Shown here in pieces: positions 33,101 to 41,800 of a DNA stretch of 64,000 nucleotides. The stretch covers positions 2,604,001 to 2,668,000 of the forward strand of contig JAPFFF010000014.1 of the NCBI GenBank assembly GCA_039105265.1, read 5' to 3'. Made by a program: the position numbers and the translations under genes. This DNA is from Tritrichomonas musculus (taxonomy: Eukaryota; Parabasalia; Tritrichomonadida; Tritrichomonadidae). Below the pieces are notes generated by a model. The model had not been told where the DNA came from. It searched no databases and saw only the letters and a list, made by a program, of their open reading frames with translations. The first letter of the stretch is position 1, and each line of letters opens with the position of its first letter.

Positions 33101-34374
33101 ATCGCATCATCCAATGAATCAAATTTCACGTTTTCTTTTACAATTACTGGTTTCAATTCTTTCTCAAAATTGACGCTACTGTATCCAATCAATCTCAAAA
33201 TTGAAGGGTGATTCAATTTTGAAATGATGTTTACCATTCGGCAAAAATTAACAATTTCACTACGAACCAACTTATTCATTTCTAATTTATAAATCAATGC
33301 TGAATACTTTATTTTTGTTTCCTTATCAGTGATCTTTTTAAATGTAAAATATTCAAATAAAGAATTATTTTTTTGTAACGAATTGTCGTATTTTTCTAAA
33401 TTTAAATCAGCTTCCAAATCAGCTTGATTTCGAATTTTTAAATCAATTTTGGATTGATCAAATTTTCGTCTAATTGAATCAATCATGTCATCAAGTTGCT
33501 TTATATGGCGATCATTATCAAATGTGATTGGAGATTCATCAATGTATTTAATGTATCCATGATATTCTTCTTCGTTAATGTCTTCCGTGATGAATTCTTT
33601 GTTATTTTTTAATTGAAAAACAATTTCGTCAAATGTTGGTCTTTCTGAAGGATCTTGTGACCAACACTTCTCAATAAGTTGTTTGTAACATTCTGGAATC
33701 GGTTTGGTGAAATTTGGCCTTGAACCTGAAATTATGTCTTCTGAATTTATTGACGGTTTTTCGTTCATAAAAATTTCATAGAGAATCAAGCCAAATGAAT
33801 AGACGTCGCTTGACTTGCTGTATTCTAATTTGGTTAGAACTTCCGGGGCTTGGTTTTCCTCATCTCCTTTAAGCATTGAAAAAGTTGTCTTTGATGAAAT
33901 GTCAATTGAAAAATTAAAACCAAATAATTTTGGATAGAATTTTTCATCAAAATGAATATTTTGTAGGTTTAAATTACGATGTAGAATATTGTTGGCGTGT
34001 AAATATGACATAGCTGATGCTATACCATATATCAAAATTAATCGGTTTATTGACGAATGGGGAAATGTGAGTGTATAGTTACAAAATTCAGTGATATATG
34101 TTAGTTTGCCCTTGCCTTTGAAATTGATTGGGCTATATCCAATAAATTTTAAAATTGCAGGATGATTTAATTTCGATAGGTTATTGATCATTTGAGAATA
34201 GTCAACGAGTTGTATTGCTGGAGAATAAATGGTTTGCTCCATTGAAATTATTGCTAAATATTGGATTTCTGTTTTTTTGTCTATTACTTCTTGGATTTTC
34301 CATTCATATGCTTTTTCGATATCTTTTTGTACACTATATCCTTTTAAATCTAAAATATCATCTTTAAAACTCAT
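27148..34374 (-). CDS. Six tandem kinase domains (one active, five degenerate) plus Sel1-like tail
   Basis: 2408 residues in one frame with six TKL-type domains. K1 (about 10-262): no lysine, HRN for HRD, GFN for DFG. K2 (335-595): HRDLKTEN kept, no lysine, DGF for DFG. K3 (678-935): HRDLKTEN kept, no lysine, SGF for DFG. K4 (1008-1275): lysine kept, FRY for HRD, PEF for DFG. K5 (1352-1620): [18 protein letters not shown] with Asp1488 and ADFG all intact. K6 (1683-1950): Gln for lysine, HRS for HRD, HFG for DFG. All keep the DVYSF or DVYAF helix and the CW-x-RPTF helix, so the folds are probably sound. An acidic low-complexity linker (about 1970-2160) leads to weak Sel1-like repeats (about 2200-2400). 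I infer one catalytic domain with five scaffold or allosteric pseudokinases. Confidence 0.92.
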   Translation of the reverse strand: MSFKDDILDLKGYSVQKDIEKAYEWKIQEVIDKKTEIQYLAIISMEQTIYSPAIQLVDYSQMINNLSKLNHPAILKFIGYSPINFKGKGKLTYITEFCNYTLTFPHSSINRLILIYGIASAMSYLHANNILHRNLNLQNIHFDEKFYPKLFGFNFSIDISSKTTFSMLKGDEENQAPEVLTKLEYSKSSDVYSFGLILYEIFMNEKPSINSEDIISGSRPNFTKPIPECYKQLIEKCWSQDPSERPTFDEIVFQLKNNKEFITEDINEEEYHGYIKYIDESPITFDNDRHIKQLDDMIDSIRRKFDQSKIDLKIRNQADLEADLNLEKYDNSLQKNNSLFEYFTFKKITDKETKIKYSALIYKLEMNKLVRSEIVNFCRMVNIISKLNHPSILRLIGYSSVNFEKELKPVIVKENVKFDSLDDAIKREMKQKKYGFFGTKKLIFIYGIAAGMSYLHSHDIIHRDLKTENIYFDKYYLPKIDGFHIVKELKLEPSHHIKGTPAYLAPEVYLRNEYSKASDVYSFAFIIYEIMMGSYSYPFDVYLKPVQLKKMIAEEGYRPSFDIPIPECYKQLIEKCWSQDPSERPTFDEIVFQLKNNKEFITEDINEEEYHEYIKYIDEFPITFDDDHHIKQLDEIMESKLHTFKSINFSSKGSIYETEMISVNLDISPFDIKDFDCNDDNLADCLYYTISNVVETETGNNFTLMNFGYNFYKHNILTFCRELNIMLQLNHPSILRCINYSCIDLINRNQPSAILEYASPHGFLSNVNQIRSNQWNNTKKLINIYGIASAVSYLHKNNIIHRDLKTENIFIDCSFYPKLSGFHISKRAKNTFETSQHIKGTPAYLAPEVYLRKEYSKASDVYSFAFVMYEIMMDKKCFNNGISPKQIKKMIAEKGYRPSFDSKIPECYKQLIEKCWSQDPSERPTFDEIVFQLKNNKEFITEDINEEEYYEYIKYIDEFPITFDNDRQIKELEEYFRFQIWKFPDFEYKIYNKSIYETEDFDISFELDYVDICKYRKGKLIRRGDDYKIYEIYDKETKAQYTAKNLNKYDNYFLNYKNINDIGSYLKTISNLKHPSLLDFIGYSPVNFKNKPRPIFIMEKVSNSTLNRILELNEENREEIGWDETKKLINIYGIASCMSYLHSKNIVFRYLKASNIFLDDFLFPKIPEFSINLEDDVFDEDDEFTAPELMNGEDPSFASDVYSFAILVYRIITNQKVFTKISEFAIKEFICDQRKRPEFIDPIPECYKKLIEKCWSHEPEQRPTFQQIVDQLKNNPDFITNKINKEELYNYIKFTEGTKTACEFNNEIQQAKSPLHFNNNENIFKPVKIDFKQLRSRPKLQFSVNLDSLDLENFTKISKLGEGGFGVVYKAINKETSETYAAKISIYEMDQCSDDIIINLCREIDIIAQLNHPALLKFIGFSPTNFKNHPKPVIITELASGGSLDSILDLERNFCGDHNWDDTKKLINIYGIASGMSYLHKHKIIHRDLKPANILLDEYLFPKIADFGLSKDLTKKSEEELLLKLKSGFKGTYAYCAPEVMGKQIYSEKGDVYAFGMIVYEIMTNEILYKGYNQYQVYNDVVKNIRPKFKKEHQVPYCYQKLIEKCWMSYPEKRPTFDYIKNLLETNEDFITKNVDEVEFLNYVSFIKDSENEVSALKFDFTKVSNDSNHSIQKPSEEIPNDCFLDINKYERQSLINKADVSKLYKFKEIETGQIFAGQMSMIKTKKLTKEEISHLSSAISIISNLNHPSILKFIGFSPFDFKKQRKPVIVTEYVSNGTLSDILDIERNHSSISGWNETKKLINIYGIASGMSYLHSFGIVHRSLKPSNIFLDDCIFPKIGHFGLSNGILNNETMTNQSISGCKATPAYSAPEILQFNDYSESSDVYSFSFIVYELITGQIPFNELSSTSQIFNEVVVKKKRPVFDQPIQSCYKNLIEKCWSQDPGERPTFDEIISHLEMDSEFITEDINSDDYKKYINFIKTHTKYHQRIEEDIKNDFNNSEFEEKAQKIQEDENNQSENDSGPQKINEDEIIFNNKDQKIEKATPKFYKQEKLKSNTNSQTEDDLCLQKIKEDETDFNAKNQIKEEESDQKINGSEELKSNKTEDDSCLQKIKEDETDINAKDKKEDKSNQKIYKTEKLNTNVNPCLHKEVEIEMPNEDERCSLVGQENETSKLDLIHEYINANNAKALMHLLNSIEDKYEVSSVFDYCHNKHKNLFIDLIKEGLRINDPVAHHKYAVSLIFDQHNHYQLAREHLEESINQGFNFSYFMLARLFHEAFKDDQKAFQVATEGANKDEKYSKCLLGYFIAKGIGTNKNRKKGIEMILESQADELYERFATEIALYYDMLNKESDDNYDSEIFKWFEKAYQINKTKTTINNYASCFMKGIGVVKDINKAKEILTTNEFI
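31475..33715 (-). repeat. Three near-identical ~190-bp segments at exact 1017-bp spacing
   Basis: The end of K1, K2 and K3 plus the following linker (ECYKQLIEKCWSQDPSERPT onward to the YIKYID segment) is nearly identical in DNA. The marker TGACCAACAC falls at 31624, 32641 and 33658, 1017 bases (339 codons) apart each time, while the sequence between has diverged strongly. Confidence 0.9.
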
Positions 34375-34899
34375 TTTTTTTAGATAGTATTATAAATCAT
34401 TCAATAAATTTCGCGTGTAAAAAAATAAATCATTCAATATTTGAAATAAACTTTCGGTTTCTAAGAATTTGTTTATTTGCAATCATAGAGAATCAAAAAC
34501 AAAGTTTAAATTACAAATTAAATAGCAAAAAGCCTTTTTCGAAAAACATTTTTACCTATCAAAGAATGAATCAATTTATGATAATTATTATATTTATCAG
34601 AAAAAAAATATAATAATTATATATTATTTTTTAAAAAATCATTGAATTTTAGGTTTTGCCTCCATATAATCAACTTTTATTTTGTTTTTCGTAGATTAAC
34701 TTTTTCTGATGATTGTATTAGCACAGAAGAAACAAAATATCTCGAAAGTTATTTTTAATAGTAAGAATATATATATATGCAAAAACTATAATTAAATAAT
34801 AAGCAAAAATTTAATAAAACTGAAAATATTATATGTAAAAATATAACAATTAAGTATTTTTAATTAGTTTTAAAAACTTGGTACTGTTCTTCTAAGCTT
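34375..34899. other. Intergenic, no feature seen
   Basis: AT-rich spacer upstream of the six-kinase gene. No initiator-like motif lies close to its ATG. Confidence 0.5.
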
Positions 34900-35158
34900 G
34901 ATTTACATTTTCAGAATTCGGTTCTTCTTCAGAATGAATTGTCTTATATATAAACGATCCTTCATTCAAACGGTATTATTCATCCAAATCTAAAACGGGA
35001 GAATATTCTTCCCGATGATATTGGTAATTAAAAATTATATAAAAAATAATTCATTTTAATGCATTTGGAACAGAATCATCAATTGCATCTGAAATATGTG
35101 AAGATGATCTCTTATTCCATAGAAAAATAGCTTTTATTAATGTAACAAAAATAAAATA
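34900..35158 (-). other. Possible unidentified coding remnant
   Basis: The minus strand reads as short protein-like stretches (SDAIDDSVPNALK, EEYSPVLDLDE, LNEGSFIYKTIHSEEEPNS) split by stops. They could be a relic of a gene upstream of the six-kinase gene. I cannot identify the family. Confidence 0.3.
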
Positions 35159-38100
35159 TCAAAAATCTGGTTCAATTAATGTGTCAATGTCACCGCCTTT
35201 TTCGCAAATTACTTCAATTTCGCGTATTGATTGCACCTCTTTCATCACATAATTTGTTCCCTTTTTGGAAGATTTATTGAAACTCTCATCTACGACAGAT
35301 TGCTTTTTATTAATGTTTTTAATAAAAATCGTAAAGATTTTTTTAAGTTCAGTGTCATCTTTTGTCTTTTGAGCTTCAAGAACCTTCAAATTCTGAACAT
35401 ATAAAACATCAAGAATTGTTGATTCGCCAAGACCTTTTAGAATTTCAAAATATTCTTCTTCCAAATATCTCATGTGACTCTGAATTATAATAATAATCTG
35501 TTTAATGTCCCAATATTTTTTTTCATTAATTTTCTTTTGTAAATACTTTAAATTAACTTGTGATTTTTCATTCAATTTTGTTATGATGCTTTGATTATCA
35601 ACTTGATTATATTCAATTGACATATCAAAAATAATTATATTACAAACTCTTGAGACATTTGGATCATTTTTAGGGAAATATTTATATGATTCTTCTTTTA
35701 AGATTTCAAGGTTTGCATTGTCATTTCCGAGGTTTTTTTGTTCTTCTTTTATTATATTGTATCTTTTACTTAGAAGCTCCTTTAATATCTTGTGTATTTC
35801 TTTTTCTTTTCTTAGGTAAAGATACAATGAACTAATTTGTGAGAACAAAGAATTGACTTGATTTAAAGTTGCAGTGATATCTGAGTATGTATAGCATTTG
35901 ACGAATGCAATATCATCTAATATTACAAGAAAACTTTTTATATTTTGAATATGCTTTAATTCATATGGTTTTTTAATACAACTTTTGATATTTTTCGTCA
36001 TCTCTTCTTTGTTTTTTTTATTCATATTGAGAAAAAGAAGTTTAGATTTTGATAAGAAAATATTTTTTTCATTTTTTGGACTTTTTAAATAGAGATCACT
36101 AATTTGAATGATTTCATTGAGTATCATAATTTGCATATTTTGATATTTTTCGTTCATCAGCACTACTGTTAAATCACAAATCAAAAACAAGAATGTGTAT
36201 ATTTGAATAAGAATTGATCCAATATTTTTATATTTTTCTTTCTCTTTTGGAATATAAACATATAGAAAAAGAGGTTCTCTAATATTATCGATGCATTCAC
36301 TTTTTGGTTCAGAACCCATAAAATTCGGAGAATCTTTCCAAAAAGATAAAACAGAAATTTCTTTTTCAGGGATATTTTTTAAGTCATCTTTTCTAATCAC
36401 TGATGAAAGTGTGTTGATATCTTCCATGTTTGAATCAACAAATAGAACCAGAGGAATGATTGGATTGATGCTCTTATTACTGACAACTTTCTCAAAATCG
36501 GATTCGCAAAAATGCCAGCATTCTTTTTTTTCATCATATCTCATTATTTTATATAGATTTGATTTGGGAATCCGATTTTCATTGACATCATTATTATTTA
36601 TATCTTCTTTTTTGTTATTATCATCTTTTTTGCTTTTATCGTCTTTTTTGTTTTTATCATCTTTTTTGCTTTTATCGTCTTTGGTCTCTTTTTTTGATTG
36701 ATTATTTAATTCTTTTTCGCAATATATAATGCCATTGTCATAATTATAATTGTTAATTTTGATGTTCCATAATTTTTCAGGACTTGTTGAATGATCAACA
36801 TGTAATCGTTCATAAACAGTTCCAATATTTATGTAATTTTTTAAATTTGAAATAAAATTCAGAATTCCGCTATTTAATTTAGTCAAGTTTTTGGCAACTT
36901 TATTAAATGAAATAATTTGTTGTGGTTCAGCATCTCCTCCTTCTTCTTCTTCTTCTTCTTCTTCCTCTTCAATTTCATTTTGGTCAACTTTATTTATATC
37001 TTCTTCAAGACCTTCAGCATTTATGCATGTTTCTTCTTCTTCATTTATATCTTCTTCTATTTTATCATCATCTGTATCGGAAAAAGCTGATATAAAATTT
37101 TGAAATGCTTCAAACTCTTTTTCTATTTGTTCTGTATCTTCGCTTGTATAGTCTGCTTCTTGGTCCTGGTCTTCTTCTTCATTATCAATATCATTATCTT
37201 CCAATCCGAAATGCTCGGTAATTTCTGAACTTGCTTCATCGATTATTCGCAAATTTTCGCTAGAAGTTTCATTATCGCTTTTTTGGCTTTCCAGAATTGA
37301 TGGCTCCGATATTTGATCATCCATTTTCATTTGTGTCTCTGGTAAATTTGATTGAAATGGCCTATTTTGTTCTATTGCTGAAGGCTTATTTACTTCATTA
37401 TTATTCGCCACATTCTGATTGTAAAATTTAATTCTGTCTCTTATTGAAAAAGATTTATTTTCTGTTACATTTGACGGTGTTGAAGTCTCATTATATAATA
37501 TTGGAGGTTTTTGCTGTTCAGATTGGTTATTTATTTGAGTTGATGAATACGTATTTGAAATTTTGGGTTGATCATTTAAAACTTTTTGTTGAGTTGGTGG
37601 AGGGCCTTGATCTTTGTTTTCTGTTAAAAGACTTTGATTTTGGATTTCTGAAAAAAAATCTAGTATTATTTGAATTTGTATAATAAAGATATAAGAATTT
37701 TGGACATCTAAGCTTTTTTCATTAAAAACCTGAGGGATTTGGGATTTTTGAAAATTAGTTATTATTTCATTATAATTATCTGATATGGGAAAAGATCCTT
37801 TTGTGAAAATATTCAAAAGAGAAGTTAAAATTTTTAAATTGATTAACTCGTTTTTTTTGGTAATATGTACTCCTGATTTTTCTAATATTTTATTTGATCG
37901 ATCAATGATTTCTTCGATATTGGCTGGAAAACATTGTAGTGTTAGTATTAGTTGCAATAAATTAATTTGATTCTTTTCAGTTTCATAACTTGGATTAATC
38001 TTTTTAATTTTTTCATTTCTGTAAAAAAGGTACTGAAGGGCAGTATCATTGTTAATTTTTTTGTGAAATACCATTTTTGGATTTTTTCTTACTCCTGGTA

Positions 38101-38332
38101 TTGAGTCCACATTAAATATTAATTGTATAAATTTGGGAAAAGAAATTCCATTAGCAAAAAAAGAGTCAATACTTTCATCATCATTAGTAATATTCTTTTT
38201 TTCGAATAAATATTTAATGATTAATAACAGTGGATCCATTATATTAATAAAACAAATATTTGTGAATATTCTGGTTTTAAATTGAATTCTCTCAGAAAAT
38301 TTTAACTGTAAGTTTGTGACAAAACTATTCAT
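35159..38332 (-). CDS. Large acidic protein with CH-like N-terminus, function unknown
   Basis: 1057 residues from the first ATG. An in-frame ATG at 38239 (residue 32, MDPLLLIIKYLF) may be the true start, because recognisable sequence begins there. Residues about 60-220 resemble a diverged tandem calponin-homology region: GISFPKFIQLIFNVDSIPGV and KINNDTALQYLF fit the CH pattern G-x-x-L-x-x-L-I then N-x-x-x-A-L-x-x-L. Residues about 230-620 are disordered and acidic, with a Glu run and a KKDDKSKK repeat. The last 420 residues look helical, with no family I recognise. It is transcribed away from the SecA-like gene across a 543-base spacer, so the two may share a promoter. CH domains usually bind actin or tubulin; here that is only a guess. 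Confidence 0.7.
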   Translation of the reverse strand: MNSFVTNLQLKFSERIQFKTRIFTNICFINIMDPLLLIIKYLFEKKNITNDDESIDSFFANGISFPKFIQLIFNVDSIPGVRKNPKMVFHKKINNDTALQYLFYRNEKIKKINPSYETEKNQINLLQLILTLQCFPANIEEIIDRSNKILEKSGVHITKKNELINLKILTSLLNIFTKGSFPISDNYNEIITNFQKSQIPQVFNEKSLDVQNSYIFIIQIQIILDFFSEIQNQSLLTENKDQGPPPTQQKVLNDQPKISNTYSSTQINNQSEQQKPPILYNETSTPSNVTENKSFSIRDRIKFYNQNVANNNEVNKPSAIEQNRPFQSNLPETQMKMDDQISEPSILESQKSDNETSSENLRIIDEASSEITEHFGLEDNDIDNEEEDQDQEADYTSEDTEQIEKEFEAFQNFISAFSDTDDDKIEEDINEEEETCINAEGLEEDINKVDQNEIEEEEEEEEEEGGDAEPQQIISFNKVAKNLTKLNSGILNFISNLKNYINIGTVYERLHVDHSTSPEKLWNIKINNYNYDNGIIYCEKELNNQSKKETKDDKSKKDDKNKKDDKSKKDDNNKKEDINNNDVNENRIPKSNLYKIMRYDEKKECWHFCESDFEKVVSNKSINPIIPLVLFVDSNMEDINTLSSVIRKDDLKNIPEKEISVLSFWKDSPNFMGSEPKSECIDNIREPLFLYVYIPKEKEKYKNIGSILIQIYTFLFLICDLTVVLMNEKYQNMQIMILNEIIQISDLYLKSPKNEKNIFLSKSKLLFLNMNKKNKEEMTKNIKSCIKKPYELKHIQNIKSFLVILDDIAFVKCYTYSDITATLNQVNSLFSQISSLYLYLRKEKEIHKILKELLSKRYNIIKEEQKNLGNDNANLEILKEESYKYFPKNDPNVSRVCNIIIFDMSIEYNQVDNQSIITKLNEKSQVNLKYLQKKINEKKYWDIKQIIIIIQSHMRYLEEEYFEILKGLGESTILDVLYVQNLKVLEAQKTKDDTELKKIFTIFIKNINKKQSVVDESFNKSSKKGTNYVMKEVQSIREIEVICEKGGDIDTLIEPDF

Positions 38333-38875
38333 AACTTTTATTAAAGTTTTTTTTTCTCTCTCTTTTATATATATGATTCTTTGTCTTTATAAAAACCAAA
38401 AAAAAAAATTTAAATATAATTCAAAATCCATGGTCTTGGTCTTGGTCACAAAAAAGGATAGCTTTAGTTAAACTTTAAAGCATAGAAGTATTTTATTAAA
38501 TTGTAATTGACTTTTTTGCAATTAGATATCAAAAAAAAAATTTTAATTTTTTTATGAAAATTATGAAATTTCTCCATCGTAATTTATTTGTGGTCATGGT
38601 CACAAACAAATATATAAAAAATAACTTTTATTTCATATTTTGGAAATAAAAAATCATTGTAAACATGAAATATATTAATATTTGATTAATTAATGTTTAA
38701 AAAAAAATAGTTAATTAATTTAATGGTTTCTTTCTTTATATATATTAAAAAATAATTATTCAAAACTCAATTTTTGAATACTGTTTTGGGACTTTGTCTT
38801 GTATCAGTATTTAAATAAAATTCTGAACTCATTCAAAATTATACTAATTTATTTTTTTACTTTATTCATTAGTAA
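38333..38875. promoter_or_regulatory. Divergent intergenic region with a repeated motif
   Basis: The spacer between two divergently transcribed genes. The 15-base motif GGTCWTGGTCACAAA appears at 38438-38452 and 38592-38606 in the same orientation (the first copy preceded by another GGTCTT), standing out from the AT-rich background. It may be a shared regulatory site. No experiment supports this. Confidence 0.35.
38866..38871 (+). promoter_or_regulatory. Initiator-like motif (TCATTA) of the SecA-like gene
   Basis: TCATTA matches TCA-Y-T-W, and its A at 38868 lies 8 bases before the ATG at 38876, a leader length typical of trichomonads. It also supports this ATG as the start. Confidence 0.5.
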
Positions 38876-41800
38876 ATGCCAATTTTGGATCCAGTACTTC
38901 AATTTCAATTATGTCAATTGGAACAAAATAACAATCCTAAATCAAAAGTGAGATTTTTAAAGAAATATCTTAATATCGCTTCAAAATATATTTTTAAATC
39001 ATCTGACACTATTAAGGCTTATATACAATTTAAAATAGATCTGAGGAAAAATATCTCAGATCTCAAAGGATATTTTAAATCCGAAAATATTGAAAATGAA
39101 ATAAAAAATGATAATATTCCTAATTTCTACACATTCGTTCATGACCTAATCAAAGGAGAAGATGAAAGCAAAGAAAAAGATGGTGATTTTGTTTCAATTA
39201 AAACATTTAAAAGTCGTTTAACATTTTTTCAGCCTTTTGTTGATTTTCCAGAAGAGCGCTCATGGTATTTAAATGATTATCCGATTGCTATTTTATGTTT
39301 AAGATTGGATAATTTAATAGATAAGCATATTTATTTAATCGAATTAGAGATAGATTTAATGGCAGCCGTTGGATTTACATTAGTATTGTGTATAAGACAC
39401 AATGATTGGTATTTAGATTTTAAACCATCTTATTTAAGTTATATATTATTAAAACATCATTTTTCCGAAATCCACATAAATTATAACGGATCTGGTAATC
39501 AAAAAGGCGATATATTTTCTGGAATTCTTAATAATTATGATAAATATGATGGATATTTTTATTTGTATTCACAATATCTTTCAGAAAATAAAGATGGTAA
39601 ATTATATCCTATTTTTACGGAATTAAAAAAAAAGCCCCGTTTTAAATTAATTTATTTTGGAGACTCTATTAAACAATCGTTAAAAATAGAGAAATGTGAA
39701 AATGTATCAACAATTAAGTATTGTAATGATGGTTTTGCTAAAGATAAAATAAGGATTTTCTTATTTGATGTCCCGATATATAACGATGATGACGATATAA
39801 ATAATTTGATTCCAGTAGATTTTGCATTGCCTGGCAAGAATTATTCTGTTGGATTCATTAAAAAGGATGATTTTTTATATTGGAAAAAAGAAAGAGTTCA
39901 AATCGGTTATAAAAAATATGTTGATTTTGGTGATATACATTATATTAATCCAGATTTATTTGTTATACATACAATGTACTTGGGAAAAGTTAAAAGCAAT
40001 GAAATGTATACAATAAATAAAATCATCAGAAAAACAAATGAAAAATATCAAGAAAAACAATTTGAAGTATTCAAGAAAGAATTTTTCATAACATTATTTA
40101 CAGAGAGCAAAGCTAAAAAGTTATTATCTTATGTTTTATATGCCTTCAAAAAGAACAAAGAAAAATTTCGTTTCTTGAAAAGCCAGGTTTTCGTTGCATA
40201 TAAAGCAATTGATTTTTGTGTTCAGCATCGTTTTAACAAAAATACATCAGGTTTTGTGTATGAAGTTGCAACAGGTGAAGGTAAATCATCAATTGTTATG
40301 TTAATTGCAGCTGTTCTTGCTTTATTTGGTCAAACAGTTCATGTTGTTACATCTAACATTATTTTAGCCAATAGAGACTACAATGAATATTGTGATTTCT
40401 TTTCAAAACTCGGATTGAAGTCGGTTGTACTTGTTCATAAAAATGAAATTCCTACAAAATTTGATGATGATATTAAAGAAGAACATTATTCAAATGAATA
40501 TTTTCGTGATGATCTTTTTAAAAATTCAATGGAAATGAATTTTTATGCTTGCGGTATTGCATCAGATAAAGGAAAAGCAGATATTATTTTTTCTAATTTG
40601 ATCAACTTTGAAAGCATGTATTTATATATGACAGAAAAGTATCCTGCAAGAGTTAAAAAGTATTACAAAAAAAGTTCTCTAGTTATTGATGAAGCAGACT
40701 TAATCTTAATTGATGAACTAGCAAATGGAACGATCTTATCAAGACCAATGAAATCAAACAGTGAAGAAATCTTATCTTACATATATAAATGTAGATGTAA
40801 AAGTAAAAAAACAAAAGCAGAAAAAATACACAGTAAAATAATAGCAAAATGGCCAGAATGCACAGATATTAAACCTAAAGATATTGAAATAATGTTTCAA
40901 GAAATCGATATGGTAAATGAAGACCAAGATTTTGTTGTTGAAAAAAAATATGTACTAGCTCCTGTAATAGCCGATGCGAAAGAAAAAAATCCATGTTTGA
41001 TTGAAAAGGAAGTTGTCCCATTTAATTTTGACCATACAGGAATATTGGAAAGAAACAAAGAGTTCAATGGATATATACAACAGTTTATTGCTCTTAAAGA
41101 AAGAAAGATCAAAAAAAACATTAAAGAAAATGAAATTCTTCTGGTTAAAGATATTTCAATGAATTATTTGTATATATCTCATCCTATATATATAGGTTTC
41201 TATAATAATGTGTGTGGATTAACTGGAACAATTGGTAAAAAAAGTGATAAAGAAATTTTTCAAAAACATTATCACCTAAAAACTATGAAAATTCCAAAAG
41301 AAAATCCAAACCGTCGTTATGAATTCCCTACAATTCTTTGCTCAGATGAAAAAGAAAGAAATGAGAAAATAGTAAATGAAATTATGGCATTTCATTTGAA
41401 AGGAAATCCAGTTCTGGTAATTTTCTTTAGTCCTGCAGACATTGATGTTGTTAAAAAAGGTATTGAATCGCATAAAGATTTTAAATCCCACAAAGTAAAA
41501 ATCGGAGTTTATAATGGTAAAGATGATAAAATCAAACCAGATAGAAGTGCAGGAGAAGAAGGTGCAATTTCTCTTGGAACAAATGTTTGTGGAAGAGGTA
41601 CTCATATTGAAGTTGGAAAAAAATCTTTGCATGTCATTGTTTCTTTTTTTACAAATAACACGCGTGCTATGAATCAAGCTTTTGGAAGAACATCAAGGCA
41701 AAACAATTTTGGGACTGTTCGTACAATTTGCTTGTTTAAAGAATATATCAGTGAAATAATACAAATGAATAAAAAAGATAGAGAAAACAGTCTTAAAATA

